A stretch of DNA of 64,000 bases from Cadophora sp. MPI-SDFR-AT-0126 (GCA_020747065.1 JAGMVK010000009.1:2566550-2630549); one strand, 5' to 3'. Counted from the first letter of the stretch, positions 42,150 through 54,746 are shown. Notes: a model not told the origin generated them from the letters alone. Numbers and translations: made by a program.

Positions 42150-44213
42150 ATGTCGACTTCCGAGGATACCTGCCCTGAGACAGAGAATTCTACCGATTGT
42201 CTTCTCCGTGCCGTTTTAGATGCAGTCAATTCCCACAATGATTCCCTTGACTGGAGCCCGCTCAACTTCGCTTTCACTCTGGTGATTGGACTGGTGGCAC
42301 TCCTCTTCGCAGCTATGGCCATCATCCAAGGAGGAGTAGCCGAGAGTAGAGGTCTTCGAAAGTGCTCTCGGAATGCCATCGGACCCTGGAGTGGGATAAC
42401 AAAGCGACACTGGAACTTGTCCGAGTTGAGGAGGGACTGTGTTGCTTTCACGCCAGTCCTAACCCGCAATGTCCTTCTCTCTAGGCTCGAATCGGGTTCC
42501 GATATGCTGAAAAAGACGAGAGGATATCTGCTGCGGTCCGACTTCTCAGAAAGACTTGCCGGTCGCACGGCAGATACAACATTCAGTCACACCCTCCCTT
42601 ATGCGGCTCCAGACAGGCAGATCGATGTTCGCCCATCAGAAAAGTACTACGCAGCTACTTGGCTCCAGTTCCTTACCTCTCTCGAACTGGGCGAGTTCAT
42701 TTGGGAGCATTTCCAGGGGAACACCAAGGCAACTCTCGCCGACTATCTCCCCTCAGAAATCCAGGCCGTTCCTGCTTTCGCCTCGATCGGAAGTATCATC
42801 GTGCTCGCTGCTGTGGCTGGCTGCGATGAGCTGGCGATAAGTCCTGAGTCGGGCTACCCCCTGATGTCAGGGCCGAACCTCCAGGTCCACTTCCGGCGTG
42901 ATCCGTTCCTTGGCACTGTTGTCACTTTTGAACGCTATGATTTGGATCCAATCACAGCTGGCTCGGTCCCGTTGGCTTATTCCTTGAAATCGGCCATCCT
43001 CAACAGTCGCGGTGATTTTCAGACCCGATGTGGTAGGACCACCAAAGTCGAGAAACAGGATTCATTTATCAACGTCGTCGAGAATGTGTCAGAGGTATTC
43101 AAGTTGGATTCCCCCGAGGCACCCCATATCACCGGCCCGGGACTCCGTATAGACAGGAACAAGTGCCTTGAACTCCATCCAGATGTCGAACAGCTCTGCC
43201 ATAGTTGGGACCTACTCCTCAACATTGCCTCGCGTCATAACTTTGCGTGGCTCCTCTATGCTGACCCGCCAGAGTCTCCTCCAGTGATCTTCCCCGCCAG
43301 CCTAGCTGCTGTGACTGAGTTAATCGACGTAATCACTTTGCTAGGTACATTCTGGAGCAGGATCCGTTCCACAGACCCAAGAATCCGGCGCCTGCTCCAT
43401 GTCAGCGACTGGAGGAGCTTTTGGAGCGCGGCCGGGCGAGATCGCTCGAGGGCCGATTGGGAGGCATTTGCGCTATGTTTGCACTTTGCTGAGGACGTGT
43501 CCTCTGGTGGGAGAATATTTAAGAGTCTAACACGCGATATGCGGTTGCGGTTCGGCTTGCGGTGGGGACTAATACGTCAGATGCAAGCAATAGATTCCAT
43601 GCTGCCCGATGGGGTAGACTGCGAGCTGGCGCAGTTATATATGATGACAGCAGCAATTCGGGACCTTAGCCCACTGCGAGAGATAGAACAGCGCATTGGG
43701 ATTCCCGTTCGACAGACGGCCCTGCTCGATTCTCAAACAATGCTCGAACCGCCGGCGCGAGGAGGCAGGGTTACTAGCCCTGCAATGAACGTTATGGAAG
43801 ATCTGGTTCAATTCTTCAATTTTACTGGTTTTGAACCCGGCGAAGGGTTATATGGTTTCCGCTTTAAAAGCCGAGGTCTGCGAGAACTGGATCAGCTTCC
43901 GAACCAAGTTGTTATGTTGCTGACTGGAGGGGCTTCGCTTCGCACTCCATTGGGTAATCAAGCCAGAAATTTAATCTCGTCATTGTATAAGCTGGTCAGA
44001 ACATTTGAGCCTGAGAATATCGATCTCGACACTGATATTCATATTGATATGAGTATCCCTGGGCCTATTGAGCTTCTTCAACGTCAGGAGGATTCGATAC
44101 GGCAGTTGTTAATATATCGTGCTATCCTGTTGGGTGTTCTCTGTCTTACAGCTATAGATAACAGCGAGTTTTTCGATGATGGAATCGCATGTCAGATTAT
44201 TCGGGTTCTATGA
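42150..44213 (+). CDS. Large single-exon membrane-anchored protein, function unknown
   Basis: An uninterrupted frame of 687 codons. One probable transmembrane helix at about residues 40-62 (FAFTLVIGLVALLFAAMAII) is followed by a basic, Arg-rich segment and RNAIGPWSGITKRHWNLSELR, then a long mostly soluble region with no domain I can identify. The second half carries repeated leucine-rich helices and the text DLVQFFNFTGFEPGEG. Proteins of this layout occur in fungi as uncharacterised proteins, sometimes labelled 'modin'; that memory is weak. The frame is intact and GC-balanced although RIP-decayed DNA begins immediately downstream, so it marks the boundary between gene space and the AT-rich subtelomere. 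Confidence 0.7.
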   Translation: MSTSEDTCPETENSTDCLLRAVLDAVNSHNDSLDWSPLNFAFTLVIGLVALLFAAMAIIQGGVAESRGLRKCSRNAIGPWSGITKRHWNLSELRRDCVAFTPVLTRNVLLSRLESGSDMLKKTRGYLLRSDFSERLAGRTADTTFSHTLPYAAPDRQIDVRPSEKYYAATWLQFLTSLELGEFIWEHFQGNTKATLADYLPSEIQAVPAFASIGSIIVLAAVAGCDELAISPESGYPLMSGPNLQVHFRRDPFLGTVVTFERYDLDPITAGSVPLAYSLKSAILNSRGDFQTRCGRTTKVEKQDSFINVVENVSEVFKLDSPEAPHITGPGLRIDRNKCLELHPDVEQLCHSWDLLLNIASRHNFAWLLYADPPESPPVIFPASLAAVTELIDVITLLGTFWSRIRSTDPRIRRLLHVSDWRSFWSAAGRDRSRADWEAFALCLHFAEDVSSGGRIFKSLTRDMRLRFGLRWGLIRQMQAIDSMLPDGVDCELAQLYMMTAAIRDLSPLREIEQRIGIPVRQTALLDSQTMLEPPARGGRVTSPAMNVMEDLVQFFNFTGFEPGEGLYGFRFKSRGLRELDQLPNQVVMLLTGGASLRTPLGNQARNLISSLYKLVRTFEPENIDLDTDIHIDMSIPGPIELLQRQEDSIRQLLIYRAILLGVLCLTAIDNSEFFDDGIACQIIRVL

Positions 44214-47200
44214 GGAGATATGCAGCAGCGGTTCGAGTGACGATGATACTAAATGAAAAGAATAAGCTTGAAAATTACTTCTTGTTAGTTTAGTTATTTA
44301 CGAGTATATTACGTTAAATTCTTAAACATTTGTTTACTGCTTAGCTCGCTCTATAGGCTTGTTTACTATAATCTCTAGCTTTCTATGCCTATCCCTAATA
44401 TACGGCTTATACCAGGGCTAGTGTCGGGTTATGGACTAATTAGAATCCCAGTTAAAAAGTGAATAGGCCCTAGGTATCGAGTTATATTCAAGGCTAGTAT
44501 TAGGTTTCCAGATTTTAATATTTAAGTGCTATTAAAATACTAAAAGTTAAGTATATATATAAAAGTACTATTAAAACTTAGAATCTATTTCCAGATTTTT
44601 AAAATTCTAATAAGTTAATATTATTAGAGTTATAATATTATTATTATAGTTAGAGTTAAGGTATTAGTTAGTAGGAAATATAAGTTAATCTTAGAAAATA
44701 GTAGTACTAGTGTAGTGGGGTCGAAGGCCCATTACAAGGGTTTTTATTTTTCCGTTTCGGCCGTAGATAGATAGGTCGGCGCCGCTAGACTAGTAATCAT
44801 TATCTTCTTCCTCTTACTTCCATTGCCTAATTAGTCCACGCGCGAGTTACTCCCCTATTTACTATGCACTTGACGGCACTACTCTACCCTTTCACACTAG
44901 TAATTAAATAGATAATAAAGAAGTAATTAGAAATATATAGAATTAAAAAAAGGATAAGAGTATAAGAATAAGTAGAGTATATTTTAGTATTTCCTATTAT
45001 TTTAGATTAATAGTTAGTATAGTATTTATAATAGATTAATTTATTTATTTACTTAAATTTCATATTATTATTTATAAAGAGTATAAGTATATTATATTAC
45101 TTAATTATATTAACGTGTATTTATAAGTAAACCTTATAAATTAGAACTCTTAGAGCGTTAAAGAATTATAAATAAAGTAATAAAGGTAGATAGATTAATT
45201 AAGAATAAAGTAGTATTATAATAATAAGATTTCTTATTTCTCTTACTTATATCTAGCCTAGTAGAAGGGTTAGCTAAACTAAAAATAGGAGAATTATAAT
45301 ATATATTAGAAGTAGTAAGTAAGCTGTATAGTGTAATATATTTTATAATTAGCGGAATAAGAGTATATTATATTAATGAATACAGTTAGAAAAGTACTAA
45401 TAAAGAAGAATATAAAAAGAAGTATAGTATTTACTTAGATACTAATACACTATAGTAAGTGGGCGTTAAATATTAATATTTTTTTATTTAAGGCGCTAAA
45501 TCAGGGTATTTTAAAGTTAGAGCTATAAATTCAGAGTAAATTCCTAGTTAAGCCTAGATTAAGTTATAAATTAATTAATTTAAAGTAGCTAAGAGAGAGA
45601 TAGAAGTAGTATTATAAGTAGCGAAAGTAAAGAAATATTAAGAGATTAAGAAGTTTAATAAAGCTAAAGAGTTAAATCTATAGTTATACTATATAAAATA
45701 GTAAGCTTATATAACTAGTTTAAACGTAAAGAAATTATAAGAGTTAGTTAGTTCTATAAGAGATAATAAACTTAAATTATAAGTATTATATAAGGTATTT
45801 AATTAGATAATTTAAGGGGTCTAGTATATTATAATATAAGAGGTTATAAGGTAAGTAGTATTATTTAAGGTTAATAAGAAAGAGATAAAGTAAGAGATTT
45901 AGGTACTATTTAATAATTAGATAGATATTATAACTATTTAATTATATACTTAAGTATAAAGATAAATTTTAAGTTATATTTTTTATATAAAGAATACTAA
46001 GTTAAAGGACTATTATTATAAATACTCCTAAGAGATCGCGGGACCCTAGGAGAAGAGATTCTATAAAGGGACGCACTTCTGGGAACTAGGCAGCTCCTAG
46101 AAGCGCGACTTCTAGAAGCCTAGAGGCTTAAGAAAATATAAGTTACTTAGTTATAGTTTATAGTAGTATTTTAAGATATAGTAATTTAACTATAAATTCC
46201 TATAACGTGGTTTATCACCGAGTCGGACATATCACCGAGTCGGACAAAAAATTTACATACAAAAAACGTCCGTGCCACCCTAAACAACTTCTTTAATTAT
46301 TAATAAAATTACTTAAAATTTAGATCTTGATTTATTTATAATATAAAAGAACATCTTATAATTCAAAATTTTCAAAATTATTAATTACTTATTATATAAT
46401 TAAGATAACGCTAATTTTAATCCTTGTAATTTATCTTTTTATTAATATCTTTTTATTTATTAATAGAATTTATATCAAACTTGAAATATAAAATATTTAT
46501 TTATTAAATTTATTATATAAAAATTATTTAAGCTTTTTATTAATAATTAAAGAAGTTGTCTAGGGTGCACGGACGTTTTTTGTATGTAAATTTTTTGTCC
46601 GACTCGGTGATATGTCCGACTCGGTGATAAACCACGTTAGCTAAAGTTATATAATAGATCCTTAGATCCCTAGATTCTCTATTTATAAAAGAAATCTAAG
46701 GATCTAAGAATCTAGGACTTTAAGAGATCTAAGAAATCCTAATACAATAAGAGTTCTATATAAATAAATAGTATTTCCTTTAGTAAATAAAAGTCTTATA
46801 CTTAACTTAAATATAATATCTTTATACTATACTTAGTAACTTATAACAGTTATCTATCTTAATTAGTAATAGCATCCCTACCCTCTAACTCACTAATCTT
46901 CACACTCTTAAGTACTACTAGCTCAACTGTACGTTACACTTTAAGTACTAACCCTAACAGGTACTAGTGTATACGTTAGATTAAGAATATCTTCTATCTC
47001 AGGGAGTACTCGTAGTACGCTTACCTTATTAGCTAGTAAAGAAACCGCTACCCTAGTAAAAACATAAGCTCTCGTAAGGGAAATCGATAAGAATCTTAAG
47101 TATAAGAGTATTAAACCTCTATATAAGGCGGGGGCCGATTTTAGTGAAATCGGCGTTCATATTCGGTAAGCGTAATTAGAATAGGTTTAGCGTATTAGTT

Positions 47201-48288
47201 AACTCGGGACTTAAATTAGTAGGTAGTAAAGGGCTATAACTTTATAAGAACGTTAGGCTTTACTATATTACTAATACATAGTATTAATTAAGTATAAAAC
47301 TTAGTACTAAACATTTAATATACTAAATATAAGTAAGTTAAAGAGAGTCTAGGATTAACTTAGGATATATTAACTGATTTAGGTTACTAAATTAGTAACT
47401 ATTTAGTAAGATAGTAATTAGGATTACAATAACTAAAATAATAATATATTTAAGTATAATATAGAATATAAGGTCTTATTTTGTACTTTATACTATATAA
47501 TAGTTTAGGAATTAATAATCTATTTTTATAATAGTTATAATCTTGGAAAAGAGAGATAGAAACTAGTGCTTATAAAGTATAGATATCTTTTATTATAGTA
47601 TTCAAAGAATATAGAATTACTAAAATTCAGAGGACTACTATTTGTAATACTAAGGAAACTATTAGATAAGTATTAATGCAATAATTATAACTATTTTGTA
47701 ATATTAAAGGATTTAATTTAAAAACATTATAAAATCCATAATTAATTTTAATTAAAATAAAACCTAGAGTATTAAGCTAAAATTAAGATATAAATATTTT
47801 TTAGGATTAGATTCCAATAATATTTTATTATAGAATACTAAAAGAAGACTTCCTTGTAAGTAAAAGCAGAAGATAATAATAATAATAATACTATAATCTA
47901 AAACTAGCTACTATACGAATTTAATGAAATAAACGAGTAGAATATAAAATAGTTTAAGATTGCAGATTCTAAGATTAAAAAGAGTAATAATATTAGTTAA
48001 TGAAATTTTATATAATAGTAATCGTATTTTAGTAATTATAATATTAGATATATTACTTATATAAATAGGTTACTAAATTGAAAAAATAAGTAATTTTAGT
48101 ATATAAGTGAAATCGTTAATATAATAATTAAATGTATTATAAATAGGCTAAGTAATTTGCATAATAATACTTCGTATTAATTACGAATAGCGAACTCGAT
48201 TAAAAAGATTAAGAATTAATTTATAGTGTAGTTGTAAAATAAGAATAGCTTGAACTAGTATATTACGTATTTTTAGTGTTTTACTTAC
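44214..48288. repeat. AT-rich RIP-decayed repeat block
   Basis: About 4 kb dominated by A and T, with TA-rich text and stops in every frame, as expected for repeats mutated by RIP. Islands with more G and C remain near 44710-44900 ('TGTAGTGGGGTCGAAGGCCCATT', possibly an LTR edge), 46020-46100 and 46870-47160. No transposon protein can be read with confidence; the 45480-45700 text looks like a mutated coding region but is not assignable. It hosts the MITE at 46205-46637. Confidence 0.7.
46205..46637. mobile_element. Non-autonomous TIR element (MITE) with TA target duplication
   Basis: 433-bp element flanked by TA. The terminal inverted repeats are about 104 bp and nearly identical: both arms, read inward, go from ACGTGGTTTATCACCGAG through TTTACATACAAAAAACGTCC to CTTTAATTATTAATAAAA, with one indel and one substitution. 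Each arm contains two direct copies of ATCACCGAGTCGGAC 17 bp apart, the kind of subterminal repeat bound by transposases. The centre is AT-rich and non-coding. The TA duplication points to a Tc1/mariner-related transposase acting in trans. The arms keep their CpG-containing text inside a heavily RIP-decayed host, so insertion is probably late. Confidence 0.85.
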
Positions 48289-51200
48289 TATCTCCTATGT
48301 GAGGGCGGTCTTCTAGTGGAAAACGCGTGCACGTGCTCCAATCTAGTCCGTTTCATTCTAGCACTTCCCCGGATTTTATTAAAAAACATTCTAGTAAGAA
48401 ACATAATTTATTTTCCTACTTTATCCAGTCTCACACCCTCTTCTCATTACATTTTTCTACGTTATTATTATTTACTATGGTTAGTGAACTTACTTATAAT
48501 CTCGTATACCAAGTTTTGGTCTATAAGCAGTACTAGACGTGTATCATCTCTGGTACTACTAGTATTAAGTAACATTTATGGGCTAAATCTCACTACTTAC
48601 TTAACTAAGTACTTAAGACCTACTTAGCCTATACTCAGACGCTGATTCTGAGAATAGTTTAAGAGTTGCGCGAGTAAAAGCCTTAAAGCAAAATCGTTAA
48701 ATTAAATCATCTCAAGGTATTTGGCGGGGTCCAGTACCTACTATATAGTACCTTTTTGATTACTCACTTATCTTAAATACAATATCACATATCTACTCAT
48801 AATCAAAAGGCGGACGAATATAAAATAATTTCGTTATAGTAAGAGTACTAATTGTAGACCTACTTTACTACTGGTAGCTGTATTAATTATTTTATTATTA
48901 TAAATGAAGAGAAAGGCAAGGCCTTAAGGACAGCGGGGGACCTTGGGATTTTAACAAAGCCAAAGAAGGAATTATTTATAAAGCTAAAGAAGGATTATAA
49001 AGATATGAAATGTGATTTTAATAAGTAAGTAATAATAATTCAAAATATTAAAGATTTAAGATTGGAAAGAGTACTATGGCTATACAATTTAACGCATTTT
49101 CCATTTCATATAGTTACGCTAAAGGATGAGGAGATTTACAGCTTGTACAAACTACTACTAAAGAAAGAGCTTAATGCAAGTAGTAAGAATATAAAGAATT
49201 CTATTCTTATCCAAATCTTAATTATAGCTAAAGCTATCTTAAGTAACGCTTACTGATTATATAGTAATACTTTGCTAAATTGGAAAATAATACAGTAGCG
49301 GGTCAATATCCTAAATAAATTCTATATTGGAGCATTAGGTAGAGCAAATGAATTCTGGTATTACAAAAATGCATTGACTCTAGTTACCTACTTCACTACT
49401 ATAAAGTAATTATTAATATACTACTATTAAGTAGTATACTATAAAAGTAGTTATTTTACCTGGGTTTAATTAAATTAGATATTACTTAGGGATATTATTT
49501 AATTAATTACTCAATAAATTCAGATTATGGATGAGATCATAGATACATTAGCTTTTAAGGATGAGGAAGCTGAACTGGTTTTAAAGTACGCTATTTAGCA
49601 ATTGTACTTAGTCCTAATATGCCATACTATTAGTAGCGTGCTATTTAAATCGCCTGTCTTGAGTTTTTACGCTATACTAAGTAGGAAAGTTCGTGGGAAA
49701 GGCCAAGGGTTATGGGAGGAGCTGGGGAATTTTAATAACTACTTATTAGCTCTGACTTAGACTACTTAGCTCGTGCTTTTTAACTATACTTGTTTTTAGG
49801 AGTAGGATAATGAAGATTAAATCCCTATCTTCCTTACTAAGATCTGTAAGAAGTTCTTTTAATAGTTAGTTAAGACGTTGTTTAGGTATATTCTGTAATA
49901 AAAGCTATACTTATTCAAGATTGGAAAAGTTGCAATTACTAAGTATTAAGCCTAGTGGTCCCTGGATAGGTAGATAGTGGAATATTATAGGATAGAATTA
50001 TAGATATTACAGATCTTTAACTTAGTGATTTCCAAATATTAATAGGCCTATACCCTGCTTTATAATAAATTCTTATTTTAAGCAAAAGACCTGACTTCTA
50101 TGGAATCGTAGCGACTAAAGGATGACTTAGATCTAGAAGATTTTGAAGGCTTATGGCTCTCTTATTCCAGCAATACTAAGTTCTTAAAGAGTACTAAGCT
50201 CGCTCTTTTTTAGCAGATCTAAGGCAATACTGAGCTCTAGGCCATGTTTTTAATCAAGGCTAAGAATAGGAGTATAATTTTATGTCCCAAGATCATGAAT
50301 ATCTATGAATCACATACCTAAGAATTTCTATAGCTGTTATTAGTGCTATGCTATATCTCTGGCGATCCACTATTGCAAGCATCTGAATTACTATCAATAA
50401 TATAGTGCAATACTACTTAATAGCGCCACCTATTTATTTAGGAAAAGCTACTAATAATCTATATTCAGTACTATAAGGGTTAGTAGTAATCTAGGGTATA
50501 TAAGAACAATATTTACTTTATACTAAAGGCAATTAGGGATTTAGTACTTCTTTATATTGCATATATTTTGCTTTTAAAGTAATTATTTCTTCAATAGCAA
50601 AAGCTTAGTGCTTTTATTTCTTCTTACCTTTGGGCGAAATTAGATGGGATAGTATAGGTTAATAAAACACTTTCAACTTACTTACGTAAAGTGTGTACTT
50701 GAGTAAAAGTATCTTATTTACACACTTTTAATTAGTAGTAATTTATAGTATCAATTACTAAAGAGAAGTTTTCTATTAAGAAACAAGCGAATTTTGATCT
50801 TGAGAAGAGTATTGGAAAGGATATTAAGAATAAGTTAGATCTTATTACCTTAGCTAAACAAAGCAATCATAGCTATCATACTTTTAATCATGTATATACT
50901 AGCGCTACTACGCTTACCATAAGTACAATCGGTTCCGGTAGGTGTTCGCCACTTTTGGTTTAGCGCCCATTCCACTTGCAACGCATATATCTCCATAACG
51001 AAAGCAGATATAATCAAGGCAAATATATCAAATTGAAGCTATTTTAGTACTTAGTTGATCCTTCCTTGTTTTTTAAGTATAAAGTTAAGTACTTTAGTAT
51101 AGAGGTATTTAATTTTAGAAGCGATTCCTTAGAAATTATAAGCCAGATTTCTTCTAACGCTCTTTCTATTATGCCTTGATTCTTGATTCTATATCTCCTC

Positions 51201-53794
51201 TTCCTAATTAGAATCTTGATTTACTTCCACAAATTCTCAATTAGCGAAAGATCGGGAGATTACGCAGGCCAGCGAAGCCTCTTAACTCCTTACCTATCAA
51301 GCTAACTCGTCACGAGCTTTACCTTATGCCATAAAGCGTTATCTTCTTATATAACTACTTTCAGGTCGTACTTTTATCTCATTCGTTAATAAAAAGGTAT
51401 AAAATACTTTTTTATAGTCTCTAAGTATCGAGCCACTATTATAATCCTACCCTTTAGAATAATCACTAACGGGCTTATTTCGTCTCCGTAATAATAAGAC
51501 TAAACACTAACAATTATCCTCCCTAACTTAAAGCTAGGCTTTAAGTTCTTTTCAAGGTATTCTTCGCCGGCGCCACGAGTCACGTAAAACACCGATCCGT
51601 CGGCACCGACGTGGAAAGTAATCTCGTCGGACTAGCACACCTTATTCCAGTCTCGTTTAAGTGTTTTTTCCTCCTTATACTACACACGACATTAATATTT
51701 GTGCTCTTCCTTTAAGAAAGGCTTCTTCCGAGATCGACGCTTCGATTTAGCGGCGTTTTTAAGGATTTTGCGTATAAGGTTTCGTCTAAGTTACTTCGTT
51801 GATTTTAACGGAATTGCGAGTGTGTAAAGAGTCGCTTTTATGTCTTTATTTGCGTATTATATAAGAGCACGATTATCCCGCGGAGTAGTTTTCAGTGCAG
51901 GGCCGTATCAAGGGAGGTTTTTATAGGCAGCGCGACCTCGTGCTTCGTAACGATCGATAATTGAGCGTACAGTAGAGCGAGGTAGGTCTTCAAGCTCCAC
52001 AATTTAAGGAATCGAGTAGCTATCTTTCCAGCGAGTCCAAACTTCGGCTCTTCGAGTCGGAGAAGTCTCTCGACGGCTTGTTTTCGGCGCGCGACTCATA
52101 GTACAAGTTTTAGTGGAGAATAAGAGTAGTTTCGTTACGTAGGATATATGGAGAGTGGGGTATATGCCCTGTAAGTTACTACTCCAAAAGCGGTAAAATT
52201 GGCGAACACCTACCGGAACCGATTTGTACTTTACTACATTGGAATTACCAAGTATCTGATAGCTGGCGTACGTTATTTCGATTTAATTATATTTTCTAAG
52301 AGAAGAGATTACAAGGCGCTTCAGAAATACTATTATTGCAAATGCTCGATACTTCTAAGCGTGGTCAACTTCGCCGTAGGGGGACTTATTCTGAGGCTAA
52401 CTTACTAGTAATAGTATAAAAGCTATACAACAATTCGGACTTGTAATTTCGGGTTCTTGGGCAGCGGAATAGTGTTCTGACCATCATGGGACCTTATTTA
52501 ATCAAGTAAGTGATTCTGGTAATAGGAATTAATTCTGGTAAGACAATAATTATTATAATTAGTACTACTATTATAAATACTGGAATCACTATCCTAGTTC
52601 TATTAATAATTGCTCTACAGGGTAATATACTGAGACACTTTTACGAAGTAGGCATTCGGCTATTGATTTAGACGGTAGATTGCAAGCAGTTAATTTTACT
52701 AGTCATTATATTAATTGAAGTAGTCTGTACTCAAGGCTTCCTTAAATACTATCATATCTAAGTTAGTAAGCAAAAACTCAATCGTATTATTATTAATGAG
52801 AGTTATCTTACTATTATAGCCAGTGATTACTAGCCATATATAGTTCAATTAAGCTAGTATATTCGGTAGATTAGGACGCAAATCGTTTAGCTAACAGCAA
52901 CCCTACCTCCTATAATACAAGAAGAGTTTATTAAGTACAATAAGTTAGTGAAACCTAGGATTATCCGGGAATCGATCAATCAATTAAATATTAAGTACAT
53001 AATTAGCTTTAAGACTGGACTAGGTGCCTTGATTGAGAGAGCTGCCGACCTGGTACAGGTATACTGGCCTAAGTAGGAGATCTTTAATCACTCCCGTAAT
53101 AAGATTATTATTTACTATTGGATTTAGGAGAAAGTAATACAGCTTACTAATATTCTTAAGTGTTTCCTGTATATATCAAGATCCGGAACCAAAGAGGAAA
53201 AAGCTGTCATCATCTCTAGGTAGCTTAGTAATAGAGATTAGCTAGTAATTATAATTATATCTACTCTTGGGATTGGATTTGATTATCCATTCATCCACTG
53301 AGTGATTTATATTAATAAGTCCAATAAACTAATTGATTTCTTTTAGAAGTTTGGAAGAATTGGGCGGGATAGAAGTAAGACTTTTTTTATTATTCTTCTC
53401 TATACTAGATAAAAGCCTTAGATTAATGAATACCTATTCGCAAATCAAGAAACTATGTAACTCTATCTTATATAATAATACTATTCTCGTAGTATTCTAA
53501 ATTAGTTTTTAAATACTCAATTCAATTGGTAGTAGTATATACTAGGTAAAGAAAGGTGTCAGGTTTATCGCGAGTCCTATACAGAAGTGCGATTAGCCAA
53601 TATTGTATTTGTTTTACCGTAAAGAATAAAGATGGAATTTACCGGGCCAGAAGAGGTCTTACAGTAGGATCATATCTAAGAGCAGGTTCTTAATAATTAT
53701 AAAAGCGACCTCAAGATTATAATAGGGCTATGCCTTTATTACTAGATTAAGGGTCGTAAGTTCAACTATGCGCTAAGCAAATGCTTACGGTAAT
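48289..53794 (+). pseudogene. Subtelomeric RecQ-like helicase, heavily RIP-mutated copy
   Basis: Aligns by eye along its length with 57228-61270 in the same orientation. For example 48478-48536 reads MVSELTYNLVYQVLVYKQY-like where the other copy has MSLDLVYNPTHQVVVCRRY, and 'GCCGACCTGGTACAGG.ATACTGGCC.AAGTAGGAG' occurs at 53042 and 60517. Almost all differences are C-to-T or G-to-A in this copy, which is the RIP signature, and stops are everywhere. A Tc1/mariner element (50926-52226) interrupts it. Without that insertion its length matches the second copy (about 4.0 kb). It ends abruptly at about 53790, where GC-rich sequence starts. Not functional. Confidence 0.8.
50926..52226 (-). mobile_element. 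Tc1/mariner-type transposon, defective
   Basis: 1301-bp element inserted at TA (50924-50925 and 52227-52228) inside the helicase copy. Terminal inverted repeats begin CA(A)ATCGGTTCCGGTAGG and run about 27 bp; the left end lacks one A. The second helicase copy, uninterrupted at 59691-59705, proves the insertion point. The minus strand codes a Tc1-like transposase starting at 52099 (MSRAPKTSRRETSPTRRAEV) with an HTH region (LPRSTVRSIIDRYEARGRAA), a GADGSVFYVTRGAGEEYLEK segment, and WPA-stop-SPDLSLIENLW near 51250. In-frame TAA, TGA and TAG replace CAA, CGA and CAG, consistent with RIP. Confidence 0.88.
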
Positions 53795-54110
53795 TTCTAC
53801 CTCTTATGTGGGGGCCCTTTTGCGGTCCAAAAGGGGGGCGCGGGCCTGGGAGCGGCCCGTGCCGCCCCCGCGCGCACGGACTTACAGTCAAAAAGGTTAC
53901 ATCCTAAAAGGCCTGGACCGCAGGTGCGGCTCCGTCCCCTCCTCCCGCTAGCCGCCTGCCTCGTAGCGTTAAATAGGACCTCTCCCCAGCCGACGCTGAC
54001 GTGCTGAAAGGGAGCACACCACGGAGAGGGGCAGGAGGACGTCACAACCGACCGTCGTCGATCGAACCCGGCCCCTGTTGGCTCGTCAAGCAAGCTCTCT
54101 CCCAATCAGC
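53795..54110. repeat. GC-rich block repeated upstream of the second helicase copy
   Basis: After 9 kb of AT-rich DNA the sequence turns abruptly GC-rich. The stretch 53803-53925 ('GGGGGCCCTTTTGCGGTCC...GCACGGACTTACAG...AAGGTTACATCCT') resembles 57062-57165 ('GGCCCCTTTTGCAGCTCG...GCACGGACTTATACT...AAGGTAATATCCT'), which precedes the second helicase copy; 48291-48310 looks like a mutated third version. I read these as the 5' flank of one subtelomeric repeat unit. A minus-strand frame here has no recognisable domain. Confidence 0.55.
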
Positions 54111-54379
54111 CTCTTGGAGCTCCGGTACAGCTCGCTCGCTCGGTGTATAGAAGGAAGAGAAGAGAGAAGAGAGCCGGGATGAGAGAGGGAAGAGAGCCTA
54201 TATATAGAGAGAGTCGTCGAAGCGAGGGCGGACGAGAAGGAGTCTGGCGAGGAGTCCGCGGGAGACGTCCGATCGACCTCCCTGCGCCGCGTACTGCACC
54301 TTTCCCCCCTTCCCCCCTTCGCAAGTACTAAGGTCTCCATATATAGGAATAAGCAAGTTCACTTCATAATCTTCCAATC

Positions 54380-54528
54380 GATCCTATAGCTCAGCGGTAA
54401 CTTAGAGCGCCTAGTACTATTCCGTGGAGGTCCCACCCAAGTTCAATCCTTAGTGAGATCTATGCCTCGGATAACAACAGCGAAAGTCTTCTCGGGGGGC
54501 CTTTACTGTTGTTATCCAAGACTCTTTT

Positions 54529-54559
<31 letters not shown>

Positions 54560-54560
54560 C
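54380..54560 (+). mobile_element. tRNA-derived SINE-like unit
   Basis: 54380-54460 is tRNA-like: 7-nt acceptor arms GATCCTA/TGAGATC pair at six of seven positions, TAGCTCAGCGGTAA fits the internal A box, the D-stem GCTC/GAGC is perfect, and AAGTTCAATCC fits the B box with CCAAG/CTTAG as T-stem. The D-loop is long and the anticodon arm does not fold cleanly, so a functional tRNA is unlikely. A body follows with a perfect 12-bp inverted repeat (54469-54480 with 54506-54517), then a (CTTT)n tail at about 54527-54555. Head, body and simple-repeat tail are the layout of a SINE. Confidence 0.5.
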
Positions 54561-54746
54561 TCTTCTCCTTCCTCCTCCCTTCCAGGTTAATCCTCTCCTC
54601 CTTTCCCTTCTCCCAGGGAAAGCAGTAGGGAGGTAGTATATCCGAGTCTGGAATCCGTGTAGGGTTCTGTACTGGAAGAGGATGTATAGTTTAAGCGAGG
54701 CCGAGTAAACAATGCGACGTACAGCTAGTATCAAGAGGCAATCCGT

